DNA of 64,000 nt. It comes from Cycas panzhihuaensis. Taxonomy: Eukaryota > Cycadophyta. The notes below the pieces were generated by a model that was given only the letters and a program-made list of their open reading frames with translations, did not search any database and was not told the origin of the DNA. Position numbers and translations under genes: made by a program. The stretch is taken from assembly GCA_023213395.1 (NCBI GenBank), contig CM041465.1:202127741-202191740 (forward strand), written 5' to 3'. The stretch's first letter is position 1. Each line of letters opens with the position of its first letter. Of the stretch, positions 10,176 through 22,301 are shown one piece after another.

Positions 10176-10221
10176 AATAGTACGGTCCAGACCCCAAAAC
10201 AGTTTTCAGTCTCTGAAAATA

Positions 10222-11105
10222 ATGTCTTCCACATTCATTTCTTTGCCTGAACCAAAAAAATTAACTGGTTCCAATTATCATGTCCGGAAAATTAAAGTGG
10301 AAACCATTCTAAGGGTCAAAAATACCTGGGCCATTACTGAAGGAACTGAAAAATGTCCTGCTGTTGGTGATGCTAAGCTAGAAAACTGGGAAGAAAGAAA
10401 TAATATAGGTATTCTTACCTTGAAAATGTCAATTTCCGATTCGGCCTCGATTTATGTTGAAAAATTGAATCTGGCATCTGAAATTTGGAAATGTTTAGAA
10501 AATTTGTATGGACAAAAAAATAAAGCAAGAATAATTACTCTCAAAGAAGAATTGTACAAGCTTCATATAAAAGAAAATGAAGATGTAACGGAGTTTATGC
10601 ATAAGATTATTATCAATCGAAATAACCTCTTGAGTGCCGGAGGTCTAATTTCTGAGCAAGATCTAGTGGAAATTGTGACTTCAAGATTACCAAAATCATT
10701 TGACACAATAGTCAACACTATCACAGATAGTGATAGATTAGATAAGTTTAACTCTTGATGAATTGACAGTTTTGTTATTAAGACAAGAACAGAGAAACAA
10801 AAGGTATGAAAACACATCAGAATTGGAGGTTGCCTTTGTGTCCAGACTAAATCTAGGCACAAGAGGAAGACATCAATTTTGAGGACGAAGCAGAACACCG
10901 GATTTTAGGGGATGAAGACGCTGGCAAAATCCAAGAGGACAGGGACGTGGCAGAGAAAACAGAGTCTGTTTCAATTGTGGAAGAACCAGACATTTCGCCA
11001 GCAATTGTAGAATCTTTGACATATGCTGCTATTGCGGACAGAGCAAGCACTATCCTTATCAGTGTCCACAAAGACGGAGTGAAATTCAGAAAGGAAAACG
11101 ACCCG
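10222..11105 (+). pseudogene. gag of copia A
   Basis: Starts MSSTFISLPEPKKLTGSNYH, the usual copia gag opening with the LxGxNY motif; this ATG was chosen over an upstream one because homology begins here. A UBN2-type capsid region follows (IWKCLENLYGQKNKARI, LYKLHIKENEDVTEFMHKI). The frame stops at 10756-10758 through a one-base shift, continues in the next frame, and has stops near 10879 and 10910. Two zinc knuckles follow: CFNCGRTRHFASNC and CCYCGQSKHYPYQC, both C-x2-C-x4-H-x4-C. Two knuckles are shared with K. It encodes the particle protein. Confidence 0.88.
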
Positions 11106-12585
11106 TTGGAGGCTATAGTAAAGAAAAAGACGAAGAAGAGGAAGAAGAAACTGTCTTCATCACTGCCTTGACCACCAGTATGAAAGACAAAGACATATGG
11201 TATATAGATTCAGGAGCTTCCAAACATATGACAAATCGAGAAGAATGGTTTGAAACTCTGAAACCCTGCAATGTAGACAAATCAGTAGAATTGGGTGATA
11301 AATACTCTCTTGATATAAAGGGGATTGGAACTATTTCTGTAAATCTGAATGAGAATGCAAAAAAGATCGGGAATGTCTTGTTTGTTCCAGGTTTGACAAT
11401 GAACCTTCTCTCTATTTCTCAATTAAGTAAAAAAGGGTTGAGAACCATTTTCGATGAAGAAGGGAACTGCCATATTCTAGATATGAAGAGCGATGGAAAA
11501 ATTATTGCAAAAGGAGTAAGATGCAATGATCTTTATAAACTTCTGTCAGACCCTGTACTTCCCCACTTGGAAGTAAAAGTTTGTACTGTTTCTAAATCTA
11601 ATAATAAAGCTTGGCATTTGAGGTATGGACATCTCTCAATTGACTCACTAAAACAAATGGAAAAGTCAGGAATGGTGAATGGTTTACCTAGTATTTCATC
11701 AGATAACTTTGTATGTAAAGGGTGTCAACTTGGCAAACAGCATAGACATCCTTTTAAAGAAAGTGTCTAGAGAGCTCAGTCAAAATTAGAATTGATACAT
11801 ACAGATATTTGTGGTCCAATTTCACCTCTCATAGTTAACGGATGCAAATATTTTTTAACTTTCATTGATGATTTCACTCGGAAAGTTTGGGTATATTTCT
11901 TACGTAATAAGTCAGAAGTCTTTGAAACATTCAAAGAATTTAAAGCGAGGTAACTAGAGTCAGGGACAAAAATTAAATGTATCAGGTCAGATGGAGGAGG
12001 AGAATATATTTCGAAGGAGTTTCTAAATTATTGTAGGGATCGAGGAATTCGTAGACAGATTACAACTCCTTACACTCCTCAGTCGAATGGAGTAGCAGAA
12101 AGGTAGAATAGAACTCTAATGGAAATGGCTCGAAGCATGGTCTATGGGAAAAATATACCAAAATCATATTGGGCAGAGGCAGTAAGCACAGCTTATTACT
12201 TAATAAATAGAAGTCCCACAAAAGCCTTGAAGGATATCACTCCAGAAGAAGCTTGGATAGGAAAAAAACCCAATGTAAGTCTTCTCAAAGTCTTTGGCGT
12301 CAAGCATTTGTTCATATTCACGATAAAAAGATCCAAGCTGGATGCAAAAGCATAGAATGCATTTTCTTAGGCTACAGTAAAAATTCAAAAGCCTATAAAT
12401 GCATAGATCCTAAAACTAACAAAATCTATGTAAGCAGAGATGTTGTTTTTAATGAAGAAGATTCTATTGAATCTTCACAAATCAAAATAATAGAAGGGGT
12501 GAAAAGGGAATTGAGCAGAAGTCGCCGAAATCCGAAAATGAATCAGAAGAAGAGACACAAGAAGTTGAACAGGAAAATAAATTAG
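11106..12585 (+). pseudogene. Protease and integrase of copia A
   Basis: Protease active site is DSGAS at 11207-11221, intact. The GAG-pre-integrase zinc region follows (HLRYGHLS, FVCKGCQLGKQ). The integrase core has [10 protein letters not shown], the first aspartate in FIDDFTRK, the second in RSDGGGEYI, and the glutamate in SNGVAER. In-frame stops lie at 11768, near 11950 and near 12105; short compensating shifts occur near 12300-12350 (ending DAKA, resuming in another frame with [18 protein letters not shown]). The acidic linker to RT runs to about 12740. Confidence 0.9.
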
Positions 12586-12740
12586 AAATCACTTCAGAAG
12601 AAGGAGCACCGTGTGAGCAAGAGAATGAACCGAGATCACTTGAGGAAGAAGGCGGTGGTCCATCATCAACAAGTGAAACTAATCCGGATCAAGTAAATGT
12701 AAGACTCGGTGGGAAGGAAGACTCACAAAGACAGAAAAAG

Positions 12741-14363
12741 TTGCCAAAGTGGTATATTAAAACAATTGAGGAAGGGAAAAGTAATGTAATAGAACAGAAA
12801 ACAAGAGGGCAAAGGTCAAAAGCTCTACTAAGCAAAGTCGAACCTCAAAGCTTTCAAGAAGCAAAAGATCGTCAAGAATGGAAAGTCGCAATGGACAATG
12901 AAATGAATTCAATCAGAAAGAATCAGACATGGGAATTAGTAGAACTACTGCCAACAAATCGCTATAAGTCGCAAATGGGTTTGAGAACAAAAAGGGAATG
13001 GATGGTAAGGTAGAAAAGTATAAAGCAAGATTAGTCGCAAAAGGATATACACAAACAGTAGGTGTAGATTTTGATAAAACTTTCTCTTTAGTAGCAAAAA
13101 TGAACACTGTGAGAACAGTAATAGCTTTGGCTGCAGCACAAAATTGGAAAATCTCTCAATTAGACGTAAAAAGCACCTTCTTAAATGGCGAACTAGAAGA
13201 AGAAGTCTACATGCAACAACCTGAAGGGTACATTGAAAAAGGACAAGAAAAGCTGTCTCAGTGCAGATTAAAAAAGGCTCTGTATGGTCTAAAACAAGCC
13301 CCGTGGGCTTGGTATACCAAATTAAATCATTTCCTTGAAGAAAATAAGTTCAATCGATGCAACTTCGACTCCAATCTCTACATAAGGAAAAAGAATGACA
13401 AGGTAACAATAATTGTTGTCTATGTTGATGATATGCTTCTTACTGGAAATGATGAAGGAGGAATCAAAGACATCAAAGATCAACTTCAACAGGAATTCGA
13501 AATGACAGACTTGGGTTCGTTAAATTATTACTTGGGATTGGAAATTGGTCAATATCAAAATTACATAACCTTGTCCCAGAGCAACTACATCAAAAATTTG
13601 CTTGTTCCATTTCAGATGGAGAACTGTAATCCGTGTACAACGCCCATGGAAACAAACTGTGACTTAATGGCAAATAATATGGAAAAGATCGATATCACTT
13701 TATATAGACAAATGATTGGAAGTCGAATTTATTTGGACCACCGAACTGACATATCCTATTCAGTAGGACTAATATCTAGGTACATGCAAAATCCAAAATT
13801 GAGACATTGGCAGGCTGCAAAAAGAATTTTGAGATATCTTAAAGGAACAACAGATCTTAAGTTAGTATACTTAAAGGGATGCTCGATCGAAGTGTCAGGA
13901 TATTGTGACTCCGACTGGGCTGGAGATAAAGAACAAAGAAAATCCACCAGTGGATATTGTTTCTTCTTAGGGTCATCAACAATCTCCTGGTGTAGTAAGA
14001 AAGCAGCTACGATTGCTCTCTCTCTCTGAGCGAGAATACAAAGCAAGCTGCGTCGACAACTTGAAAGCTATTTGGTTAAGACAACTCCTACTCGACCTGG
14101 ATCAACAACAAAAAAAGGCAACTTCTTTGAAGTGCGACAATCAAAGTGCTATCAAGCTAACCAAAAATCCAATCCTGCATGCAAGAACCAAGCATATTGA
14201 AGTTCATCATCATTTCATAAGAGAAAAGGTGCATAATAAAGAAATTGACTTGGAATACTGTCCCTCAGTCGAACAAGTTGCAGATCTCCTGACAAAGCCT
14301 CTTGGAAAAGAAGGGCTTAACTATTTAAGAAACAAAATGAGACTATTAGAGATAAAACATTAA
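12741..14363 (+). pseudogene. RT and RNase H of copia A
   Basis: Begins LPKWYIKTIEEGKSN, then WELVELLP; a shift near 12960-13000 leads into a 343-codon open piece with [44 protein letters not shown] and the catalytic YVDD at 13421-13432. RNase H follows (GYCDSDWAGD, with D and the STSGYCFFLG region), a shift near 14020, then EYKASC and TKHIEVHHHFIREKV, ending DLLTKPLGKEGLNYLR. All catalytic residues that I can place are kept. It stops seven bases before the polypurine tract. Confidence 0.92.
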
Positions 14364-14598
14364 GAGAGGGTGTTGATATGTAATGTTTTATCTAAGTGAA
14401 AGGGGTCATGTTGGGACCACCCTCAAATGTAACTCAATATAAGATTGTGACACTTGGCGGTCTTAGGCGATCGGTTACATTTCAATATGTAACGGTCACA
14501 TTGTTGATGTATATTTAAAGAGACTAAATCTCAATGAAAAGACAACTCTTTCTCTTCCCTGTACAAATCAGGTTCTGTTTTTCCTCTGATTTCCATCA
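14360..14598 (+). repeat. Polypurine tract and 3' LTR of copia A
   Basis: TTAAGAGAGGG (14360-14370) followed by the 228-bp LTR 14371-14598 (TGTTGATATG to CCATCA). It lacks short insertions present in the 5' LTR (3 bp near base 30, single bases elsewhere). Confidence 0.93.
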
Positions 14599-14603
14599 CA
14601 CTC

Positions 14604-17136
14604 CCTTGTTATGTTTAATTTTTTACTTCGTTTTGTCACATACCAAATTAACTATCTTATTCGCCAAACTACTTTAAGTATGATTCCCTTTGTGCTTGTT
14701 TCTCTTCTTCTTCAATTATCGAGTAAAAACTTGTCTTGACCTTTGCTTGAACTTGCAACATTAGGTTATGACCTTATAAAGTAATCATCCTTGGGTGTTT
14801 AATTGCAACCAATCCACATTAACAAAGCACAAATATCCAACAACCAATTGTTGCTCTTCTTGAGTAAATTTGCTACAATTCCTATAGCCATCCACATAGG
14901 ACACCCCAAATATGAAGTCACTGCATGATTTCAATGGATGGAACTTAGAGGCAAGGTCCAACTTCTGAAACACCTAACCAATTTCCACAAATATAAATTG
15001 CATTCCATCATTGATTTGACAATTACCACATCTACTTCTCATAAAATGGGTTTTCTCATTTATTTGTTGGAGCCAATGAACACCGTTGATGGAACAAAAA
15101 GTGCTTAAAAAATAATATGAGCATGTTTAATCAACATAGAATTCAATTTTGAATGTGGGTGCAGTTTCAAAATTTTCAAAGGATGTTTTTTTGGTCTAGA
15201 AATAACATTAACCCTTTTTTCCTTCATGTGATTGAGTGTTAAGAGATTTGGGGTTTAGAACTAGATTTGAAAAATTATCAAATGTAGTTTAATCAAGTGC
15301 AAACATTAGAAAAAAAAAGTTCTTTGAAACTTTCTGTCAATTTCAAAATTTTTGAAAATTTGCAAACCTATGTTCATGCATTTGAAGTAGCAAATTTCAT
15401 GCAGCCCACTTTATCTAAGATTTCACAATTAATGGCATTTGGGGATTCCATTAAACATTTGCATGGGCACCTTCTTTCATCGTGCCCTTTGTGGGATTTA
15501 GCCTTGTTTTGTACATTCTCACATTACAACCCTTTCTCAACTTGTTGTCTACATCTTGGAGATTCAAATCTTGGTGATCCAATCATCCTTCTCAATATCA
15601 TAACATCTATCACTTTCATAGTCTGTGATCCCTACGTGGGGTTTGGCTCTTTGTGATGACATTTCACCCCTCAATCCTCTTCGTGTTTTTCCAAACTTCA
15701 TTGGTTTGCCAAGCGCCCTTCTCGATTTGAAAATTGATCCAGCATTCAATGGAGCTATTGATTGCTTTAGGTAGTACATACACCCTTTGTGGGAGAGCTT
15801 CACACTACCATTCAACCAATGATTTATGGCCTAGAACACTGACAACATCTCCCAATAAGCATTAAACTCCAATCTCAATTCAAAACTTTTGAATCCATAG
15901 CCTTTCAATCTCATTTAGGTCCACATGGCATATGAATGTGCCCTCAGTGGGCTTCTCCTCAATAACATTGCCCTAAATAGCTCCTAGCTCAACATCTGCT
16001 ACAAATTTCTCAAGTATCTCGTGGCCCCAGTTTATTCAAGCACAATTGGGTTTAGGTCTTTCTCAACATCTTTATCAATAAATCTCAGCTACAAACTAAA
16101 TACATTCTCCAACACTCAACAACACAACTTTCAGGCACTAATTTTATATTGCCAAAATTTCATTGACTGTATTAGGCTTACCAACGTTCTTTCGTGAACC
16201 ACTTTGACTGCTTTGCCCACCTTAGTTCCCCTCCACAGTTCAGATTTCTTCAACCACCAATTCAATAATTTGGAGTCACTTGGCCTTCTTAATCATCTCA
16301 ACAACGTTCTTCCTCATGGGCATCTCTAAGTCTACTATGTGGGCTTCATCCAACTGGCTATACAACATTTATCGACAACTTATTTCTATCATTGGGTGAT
16401 TAGGCCTACATATGTGATTTTCTCATATGAACCATTACTGCTAACTTTCCAACTAAGGCAAAGTATAGTTTTTCAATGGTAGATCATTGTGATCTCATTT
16501 CATGACCATACCTACCATCTTTATACCATGTAAGAATCAATCCAGTTATTTGTCCTACAACCCCACTCCCCCTACAAAAAAAAAATTAAAATAATTGAGA
16601 TTGTGGACCCAACTTTAAGATTCTTGCATATTATTTGTAGGCACCACATGCACAGGTCCACTAAATTGATATTCAAGAATAGCCTCACCATAAATTTGAG
16701 ATCCCAGCATCGAAGCTCATCTAATCCATACTCGTCACCCATATCAAGTATAACATCCACAAATACGTTTTGTTGAAACACCCTTAAGCAAACACAGTTG
16801 TTATGTCTACAAGATACTTGGCATGCATGATTTCTCCAACTATCAGAGAACTCTAGCATGGGTAAAATCTTCATGCCCATAGATATTTGTCTACCTTTGA
16901 TCATTTCTTACCAAGAAATCCAAGGTGTCCAACAATCAAACAAATTGATCCAAAAGTCAACTATGGCATCCTTATAGTCTACAATTGTTGCTGAGTTGCA
17001 TGGATAACTAGGTATTTGCTTGTTTCTTTATAGGATGCATTCCAAATACGAGGCTTGTTATGCTTACAAATGGAACTTCATGAGAAACAAACCATAGGCT
17101 TTGACAATCAAACCATGGGCTCCAAATATCATACCA
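14604..17136 (-). other. Internal region of L, with unrecognised coding relics
   Basis: About 2.5 kb between polypurine tract and primer binding site of L. On the element's own strand three short open pieces stand out: 16572-16904 (110 codons, with SWRNHACQVSCRHNNCVCLRV and DMGDEYGLDELRCWDLKFM), 15564-15815 (83 codons, KSRRALGKPMKFGKTRRGLRG and ESDRCYDIEKDDW) and 14785-14973 (62 codons, KLDLASKFHPLKS). None carries a gag or pol motif. The composition looks like former protein-coding sequence, possibly host sequence captured by the element. I cannot assign a family. Confidence 0.45.
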
Positions 17137-17139
17137 TGT

Positions 17140-17467
17140 GCTCTGATACCATGTTATGAATATTACAAAGTGAGTTGAAATATGTATCAGTTGAAAATAG
17201 AACATAAATTGGAAGAATGATCAATCTTGATGTATTTCATTAGGAAAGGTACATTATTATAGATACAAGTTGCCTCATATATGTCTCCTCTAACATTATT
17301 AAACTCGTGAAGATGTTAGCTTTAACACACATTTTAATAATGTTCATAGTTTAATAATCTTCACAAGTGTACACTACAAGATAACTATGCACAACATTTG
17401 AGGGGTTATCATTTAAATAATCACAATAATCATGTATTGACCATAGGTTAAACATTATTTTCCAATA
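17140..17467 (-). repeat. 5' LTR and primer binding site of L
   Basis: LTR 17152-17467 (plus strand TGTTATGAATATTACAAAG to TTTTCCAATA). Left of it, plus-strand GCTCTGATACCA (17140-17151) is the reverse of a perfect TGGTATCAGAGC primer binding site, which fixes the element's orientation as minus and makes this the 5' LTR. Confidence 0.8.
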
Positions 17468-17630
17468 GTTACTAGTCCAATGGTCAGTTACTGGGCCATT
17501 CATGTATAAATATATGTAATATATATTGCCCATATTAGGTTGAAGAGTTCTTAATGAATATTTTTGAAGGTAGACCAATTCTAGTGGAAAATACTTTTGC
17601 AATTATGTTCTTGGTTCAATAACTTTCTCA
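17468..17630 (+). repeat. Second part of the LTR of M (probable)
   Basis: Continues the LTR interrupted at 2553. It contains TGTATAAATATATG near 17503 as a TATA-like box and ends ATAACTTTCTCA. No second copy exists in the window for comparison, so the assignment rests on position and promoter-like layout. Confidence 0.4.
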
Positions 17631-17639
17631 AAGTCTATT

Positions 17640-18247
17640 TATGGAATCTCATACTTGCTCTTAATGTCTAAATTGGCTCCTCTTGAGTCTTGTCTATACA
17701 CCACTATGTCTTCCTTGACCTTGCCTCTCCAAGTTCTCATCTTGCCCTTACGAGAGTAAAATCTTAACTACTCTTTTATCCCATTATATACTTATGTATG
17801 GGATATTCTTTCACTAATCATCTTGGTAAGATTTTAAAAAGAGTATGAGGGGAGATTTCCTCTCTTAATATTTGTGCAAACTATCACATAGTACCTATTT
17901 GAGGATTTTTTGACCTAGAAATCTCATTTCTAAGTGTTTTAAGGGCTTAATTATGCCCTATAATATCTATGCCTTCCCTTTAGGAGATTATTGTCCATAG
18001 TGAGATCTACTTCTCTATCAAAGGAAACAACCTCCCAAGTGTCCTCCTTAACATGTTGATTTGACTTATCTATCAAGCTTCATATATGTGCTTGCTTCTT
18101 GCTTTTCTTTTCCTGGAATTCAACATCCTTATTGGATTGTATGCAACTTGTTCAACTTCATGGACATCCATGTAGTTAGGCATCTTGTTATTAAACCTTA
18201 ACAACACTTTTGTTAAGAAGATGGCATGAAATACATGATGAATTTTA
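17640..18247 (-). pseudogene. Gypsy element G, integrase C-terminus and chromodomain relic
   Basis: On the minus strand this begins KIHHVFHAIFLTKVLL, matching the HNVFHVSLLKKY-type motif that ends gypsy integrase, then about 45 residues on reaches RMLNSRKRKARSKHIYEA, the position before a chromodomain, with HVKEDTWEVV as a chromodomain-like remnant. Upstream coding is at 30887-31184; copia B separates the two pieces. Towards 17640 the frame is lost. Confidence 0.7.
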
Positions 18248-18566
18248 TGAAGAAACATGAAAACAGGCATTCTGAACAAGTTCTTTATGATACACAACAA
18301 GCAATCATCAAAGAGCACAGTACATGGGTTTTACATGGAAAACCCTTTTGGTAAGAAACCAACCACAACAATCAATAGATTACATGGATTCCACTTGATT
18401 GATTTTACAATGGACTTAAAAGGACTTTTATAATCCCCTAAATGATACACCCAACCCATTGGTTGCAACTCTATATTCACACCTTTTAGCTTAACTCTTA
18501 ACTCATGACATTAACATTAATCATGTGACTTAATATTAATTGCCATGCTAACATCCCCCCTTTAAC
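18248..18566 (-). repeat. 3' LTR and polypurine tract of B
   Basis: Plus strand TGAAGAAACATGAAAACAGG to GCTAACA (18248-18553), then TCCCCCCTTTAACG, whose complement CGTTAAAGGGGGGA is a polypurine tract. It aligns by eye with 30564-30881 throughout (TTGATTGATT, ATAATCCCC and CATGTGGCTTAATATT-type blocks). Confidence 0.85.
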
Positions 18567-18599
18567 GTAAATGTGGGAATTCAATCTACAATTTGAAAT

Positions 18600-20260
18600 C
18601 ACCAATGAAGGCTAGAATTATCCCTGTTGATACATCCCCCCTCAAGGATAATTTCACTAAATCTCAATCTAACACAAATCTTAGTGAATTGATCTTTAGT
18701 TAGTGCCTTGGTGAATGCATTTGCAAGTTGTTTTCACTTAGATAGTGCTTGACTTGCAACTTCCCTGCTTTAATCTGTTCATAAATATAGTAGTATTGAA
18801 TTTCAATGTGCTTCATACTATGTGAGATTGTAGATTCTTCAATAACTGAATAATACTCTAGATATCGACTAAAATAACTAGGGTGTTACAAGGTATACCG
18901 AGGATATCTAGAAGTCCTTGCAACTATACAACTTCTCTCTCACCAATAGTGAGTCTCAATACTTTGCCTCTATAGAAGATAGTGCAATTGTATGTTGTTT
19001 CTTTGATTGCCACAATACAAGTCCAATATCGATACTAAAGACATATCTAATAGTGGACTTTTGATTATTGAAGTATCCTCCCCAATTAACATTTATGTAG
19101 CCACACAACTTCACCTCTCTACCACGAAGGTACTCGAGACCAAGTTTAAGAGTTCCCTTCAAATATCTTAGAATCCACTTTGTTGCACCCCAATGTGGCT
19201 CCTATGTATTCTGCATATGGTGAGAGACTAGTCTGACATCATAAACAATATTTGGTTTGGTATGTGTCAAGTAAATGAGACTCCCTACCAACTATCTATA
19301 TAGTGTTGGGTCTACAGTAGGCTTCTTCATATCTTTCAAAAGTTTTGTGCCCTTAGCACATGGTGTGGAAACAAACTTACAATCCTTCATCTTGAACTTT
19401 GCAAGCAAGTTCATCACATACTTCACTTGTGACACCATGATTTGATCCTCTAACTATCATGCTTTGATGCCCAGTAAGTAATTCAACATTCCTAAATCTA
19501 TCATTTTAAAAGTATTTTGCAGGTTGGATTTAACATCCATAATTGTCTTGTCTTAATTGTCTGCTAAGATGAGGTCATCAATATATAGCACAATCACGAC
19601 AATCGAATCTGCAGTCCTCTTGATATATAAATTAGATTCTAGATTTGTAGTAACAAATCCTTCCTCTTTCAATTCAGCATTGATCTTTGCATACCACGCC
19701 CTTGGTGCTTAGTTAAGACCATAGAGAGATTTCTTCAATTGGCACATACACTCTTCCTGTCCTTCCTTAATGAGCCTAAAAGGTTGTATCATATAAATTT
19801 TCTCTTTTAGGTCTCCATTAAGAAATGCAGACTTTACATCCATCTGATATAATTTCCATCTATATCTAGTTGCAAGTGAAAGGATCAATTAGACCATCAT
19901 CATCTTTGAGACTAGTGCAAACATTTTATCATAATCAATCCCTTCCTTCTATTTGAATCCTTGCATAACAAGTTGAGCTTTACACTTTTCCACATCACCA
20001 TTGGAGTGGAACTTTATCTTGTACACCTACTTTCATCCAACAAGATTCTTGTTTAGATGTAATGTGACCAAATTGCATGTCGCATTCTTGATTAGAGAAC
20101 CATACTCTTTCTCCATTGTAATTCTCCACATTGGATTCTCCTTTGCCTCAACATAAGAATCAAGGTCATGGGAGTCTATGGTAGTAAACATTAGAGCTTG
20201 ATTGGTATGATGACTACTTGTCTTTTGTTTGTTTATTAGCTTTTGTAGCTTCACACTTAG
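18600..20260 (-). pseudogene. RT and RNase H of copia B
   Basis: In element direction: MKLQKLINKQKTSSHH linker, then WRITMEKEYGSLIKNATCNLV (RT start) at about 20130, then an RT body with many stops. A YIDD catalytic box is encoded near 19575-19586 (plus strand ATCATCAATATA). RNase H at 19162-18956 reads KLCGYINVNWGGYFNNQKST, where the usual aspartate of CDSDWAGD is asparagine (VNW), followed by LSSIEAKY. It is clearly dead. Confidence 0.8.
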
Positions 20261-22296
20261 CTCTTCAATAGTCTTTCAGGCCCCTAAGGGCATTGCGGCA
20301 CTTGGTGTCTCACATACCTTTTTATGTGATGACTCTTCATTATCTACATTACTTGGTCCATCTTCCCTTTATGCAATAGGATCTTGGGCTAGTTGAATCG
20401 GGTTCATATTTCAAGAAATAGACTCCTGTGAAATTGACTCCAATGGAAATGATAGTAAAAGCGGATAAAAGATGTATTCAAATGATGCTTAATTAGAATG
20501 ATATGTCAACGACTAAGCAAACTCTACATACCAACTAACAAATAGTTTCTTCTCCATTGGATCCCATAGTCTATAAGCTTTATTCATATCACTATATCCC
20601 ACACAAAGATACACTTTTGAGTCTTGCAATCTAACTTCTTATATTTTTTGTCAAGGATGTGTGCATATACTATACATCCAAAAACTTTTAAATGGTCAAT
20701 GGCTGACTTCTAACTAGTCCATTTCTCCTTAGAGTTTATGTCACGGGCTATTAAAGTTAGTGCCTAGTTCAAAATCTACACAATAGTTCTAATAACTTCT
20801 GCCTAGAACATTGGTGGAAAGTTACATGCATGCACCATACACCTTGCCATCTCCATTATGGTATGAATTTTCCTCTCAGAGACATTGTTCTGTTGTGGAT
20901 TATACGAGACAGTGAATTATCACTTTATACCATGATTTAGAAAAAAATGATTAGAGGCATTATTGTTGTACTTCTTGCCATCATCACTCCTCAAAGTTTT
21001 TATTTTTTTATTGCTTTCATTTTCGACTCGAGCTTTCCATTCTTTAAAGTAATCGAACGCTTCAAACTTATTCTTCAAAAAATACACCTAGGTCTTCTTG
21101 GCGTTATAATCTACGAACACCAATGTATGTCAAGCTCCTGAAATCAAAGGGTTTGATAGTAGCCCCATCAAATTTGAATGCACAAGTCCCAACCTCTTCT
21201 TGGCTCTCCAGGCACAATATCGAATAAAAGGATAGTTGTGATGCTTCTCGTGCATACACCCTTCACAAACATTGACTGAATATGAAACTTTTGGCAAACC
21301 TTCCACCATATTCAACTTGTTCATTAGTGTTATACTTTTAAAATTAAGGTGACCCAACTGTTCATGCCATAACTTAGTCATATCATCTATGCTAGCAACA
21401 AAGGCATATGATTTATTTTGATTTTTAAACTTCTCAAATACCCAAAAATCATCTTTTAGCTTCTTGGTAGAAATGATAGAAAAAGTTTTTCTTTGGATCC
21501 TTAGTCTAGCATCTATCTTTATAAAGCTCAAACATCATATCTTGTTTGTAGATTTGTCAAGTTGATAGAAGATTTTTATACATTTCAGGTGCATAATACA
21601 TCTTCTCAAAGTATCCACCTATAACAAAAACTCTGCCAACACATTTAACATGAATAGCTTTGGCATTGCCAAAGATGATCTTTGCATCACTAAAACTTGA
21701 ATCCCATGCAATAAAATTCTCTTTACAGAAAAAGATGTGCTTCTATGCACCTGAGTCAAGGATCCATGAGCCCCTATGTTCTACTAACCCAATAGGCGCG
21801 ATCAAGACTTTTGTATAATGACCAACATCGCCCTTTCCTTTATCACCTTAGTATGTTTTCCGTTGGTCTCTTCTCTCCACCCAATAGTTCTTTTCCTTGT
21901 GGCCATTCTTCTTGTAGTAATTGCACTTTCTAATAAATTTCTTCTCCTTTTGCTTCTTATCTTGAGATGTTTCTTTGGCCTCCTATGGACTTCTTTCCCC
22001 TTATTATCATCTTTCATCTGTCTCTTAACAACTAAGGCATGGTTGGATTCAGAACCCCTAAGTATGCCATGGTGTTTCAACTTGGCATCTTCGACTAAAA
22101 TGAAAATTTTTGGTGACTTAAATGTTTCACCTTCCATAACTTCATCTTTAGCATGGATAGTTTGAAAGGTACCAAATGCAACTTGTAATTTCAACATAAT
22201 GATCACGAACAACAAGTTGTCATCAACTAACTTTGCCTTAATCTCTTCTAATTTGTTCTGTAAATCAGTTATTTTGTTCAGGTAAGCGCTTACGTT
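20261..22296 (-). pseudogene. gag C-terminus, protease and integrase of copia B
   Basis: From right to left: basic gag tail with a zinc-knuckle remnant near 21900-21950 (CNYYKKNGHKEKNYW, one cysteine lost), protease region with WILDSGA followed by a stop near 21760, GAG-pre-integrase at 21531-21130 (LWHEQLGHLNFKS, CEGCMHEKHHNYPF), and integrase with NPQQNNVSERK near 20890. Numerous stops and shifts. The frame ends at the C insertion point at 22296. Confidence 0.8.
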
Positions 22297-22301
22297 GTTT
22301 T

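Larger units (their letters stand above)
9329..14598 (+). mobile_element. Copia element A, nearly complete
   Basis: A 5.27-kb Ty1/copia element with 5-bp duplication CACTC on both sides (9324-9328 and 14599-14603). LTRs (233 and 228 bp) differ by about four substitutions and a few short indels. Primer binding site, leader, gag with two zinc knuckles, protease, integrase, RT, RNase H and polypurine tract are all in place, but gag-pol has several stops and frameshifts. It entered L at the junction of its 3' LTR and internal region. It is a relative of element K. Confidence 0.95.
2554..17467 (-). mobile_element. LTR retrotransposon L, without recognisable gag/pol
   Basis: Two LTRs of about 315-340 bp in minus orientation bracket this block: 3' LTR at 2554-2858 plus 9292-9325, and 5' LTR at 17152-17467. 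The 5' LTR is followed (leftwards) by a perfect TGGTATCAGAGC primer binding site. A purine tract (AACAAGGGAG on the minus strand) abuts the 3' LTR. After subtracting the LINE and copia A, the internal region is only about 2.5 kb and shows no gag, protease, integrase or RT motif. Flanking 5-mers ATTAT (left) and GTTAC (right) agree at three of five positions, so the target duplication is uncertain. It looks like a non-autonomous element (LARD-like). Confidence 0.7.
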
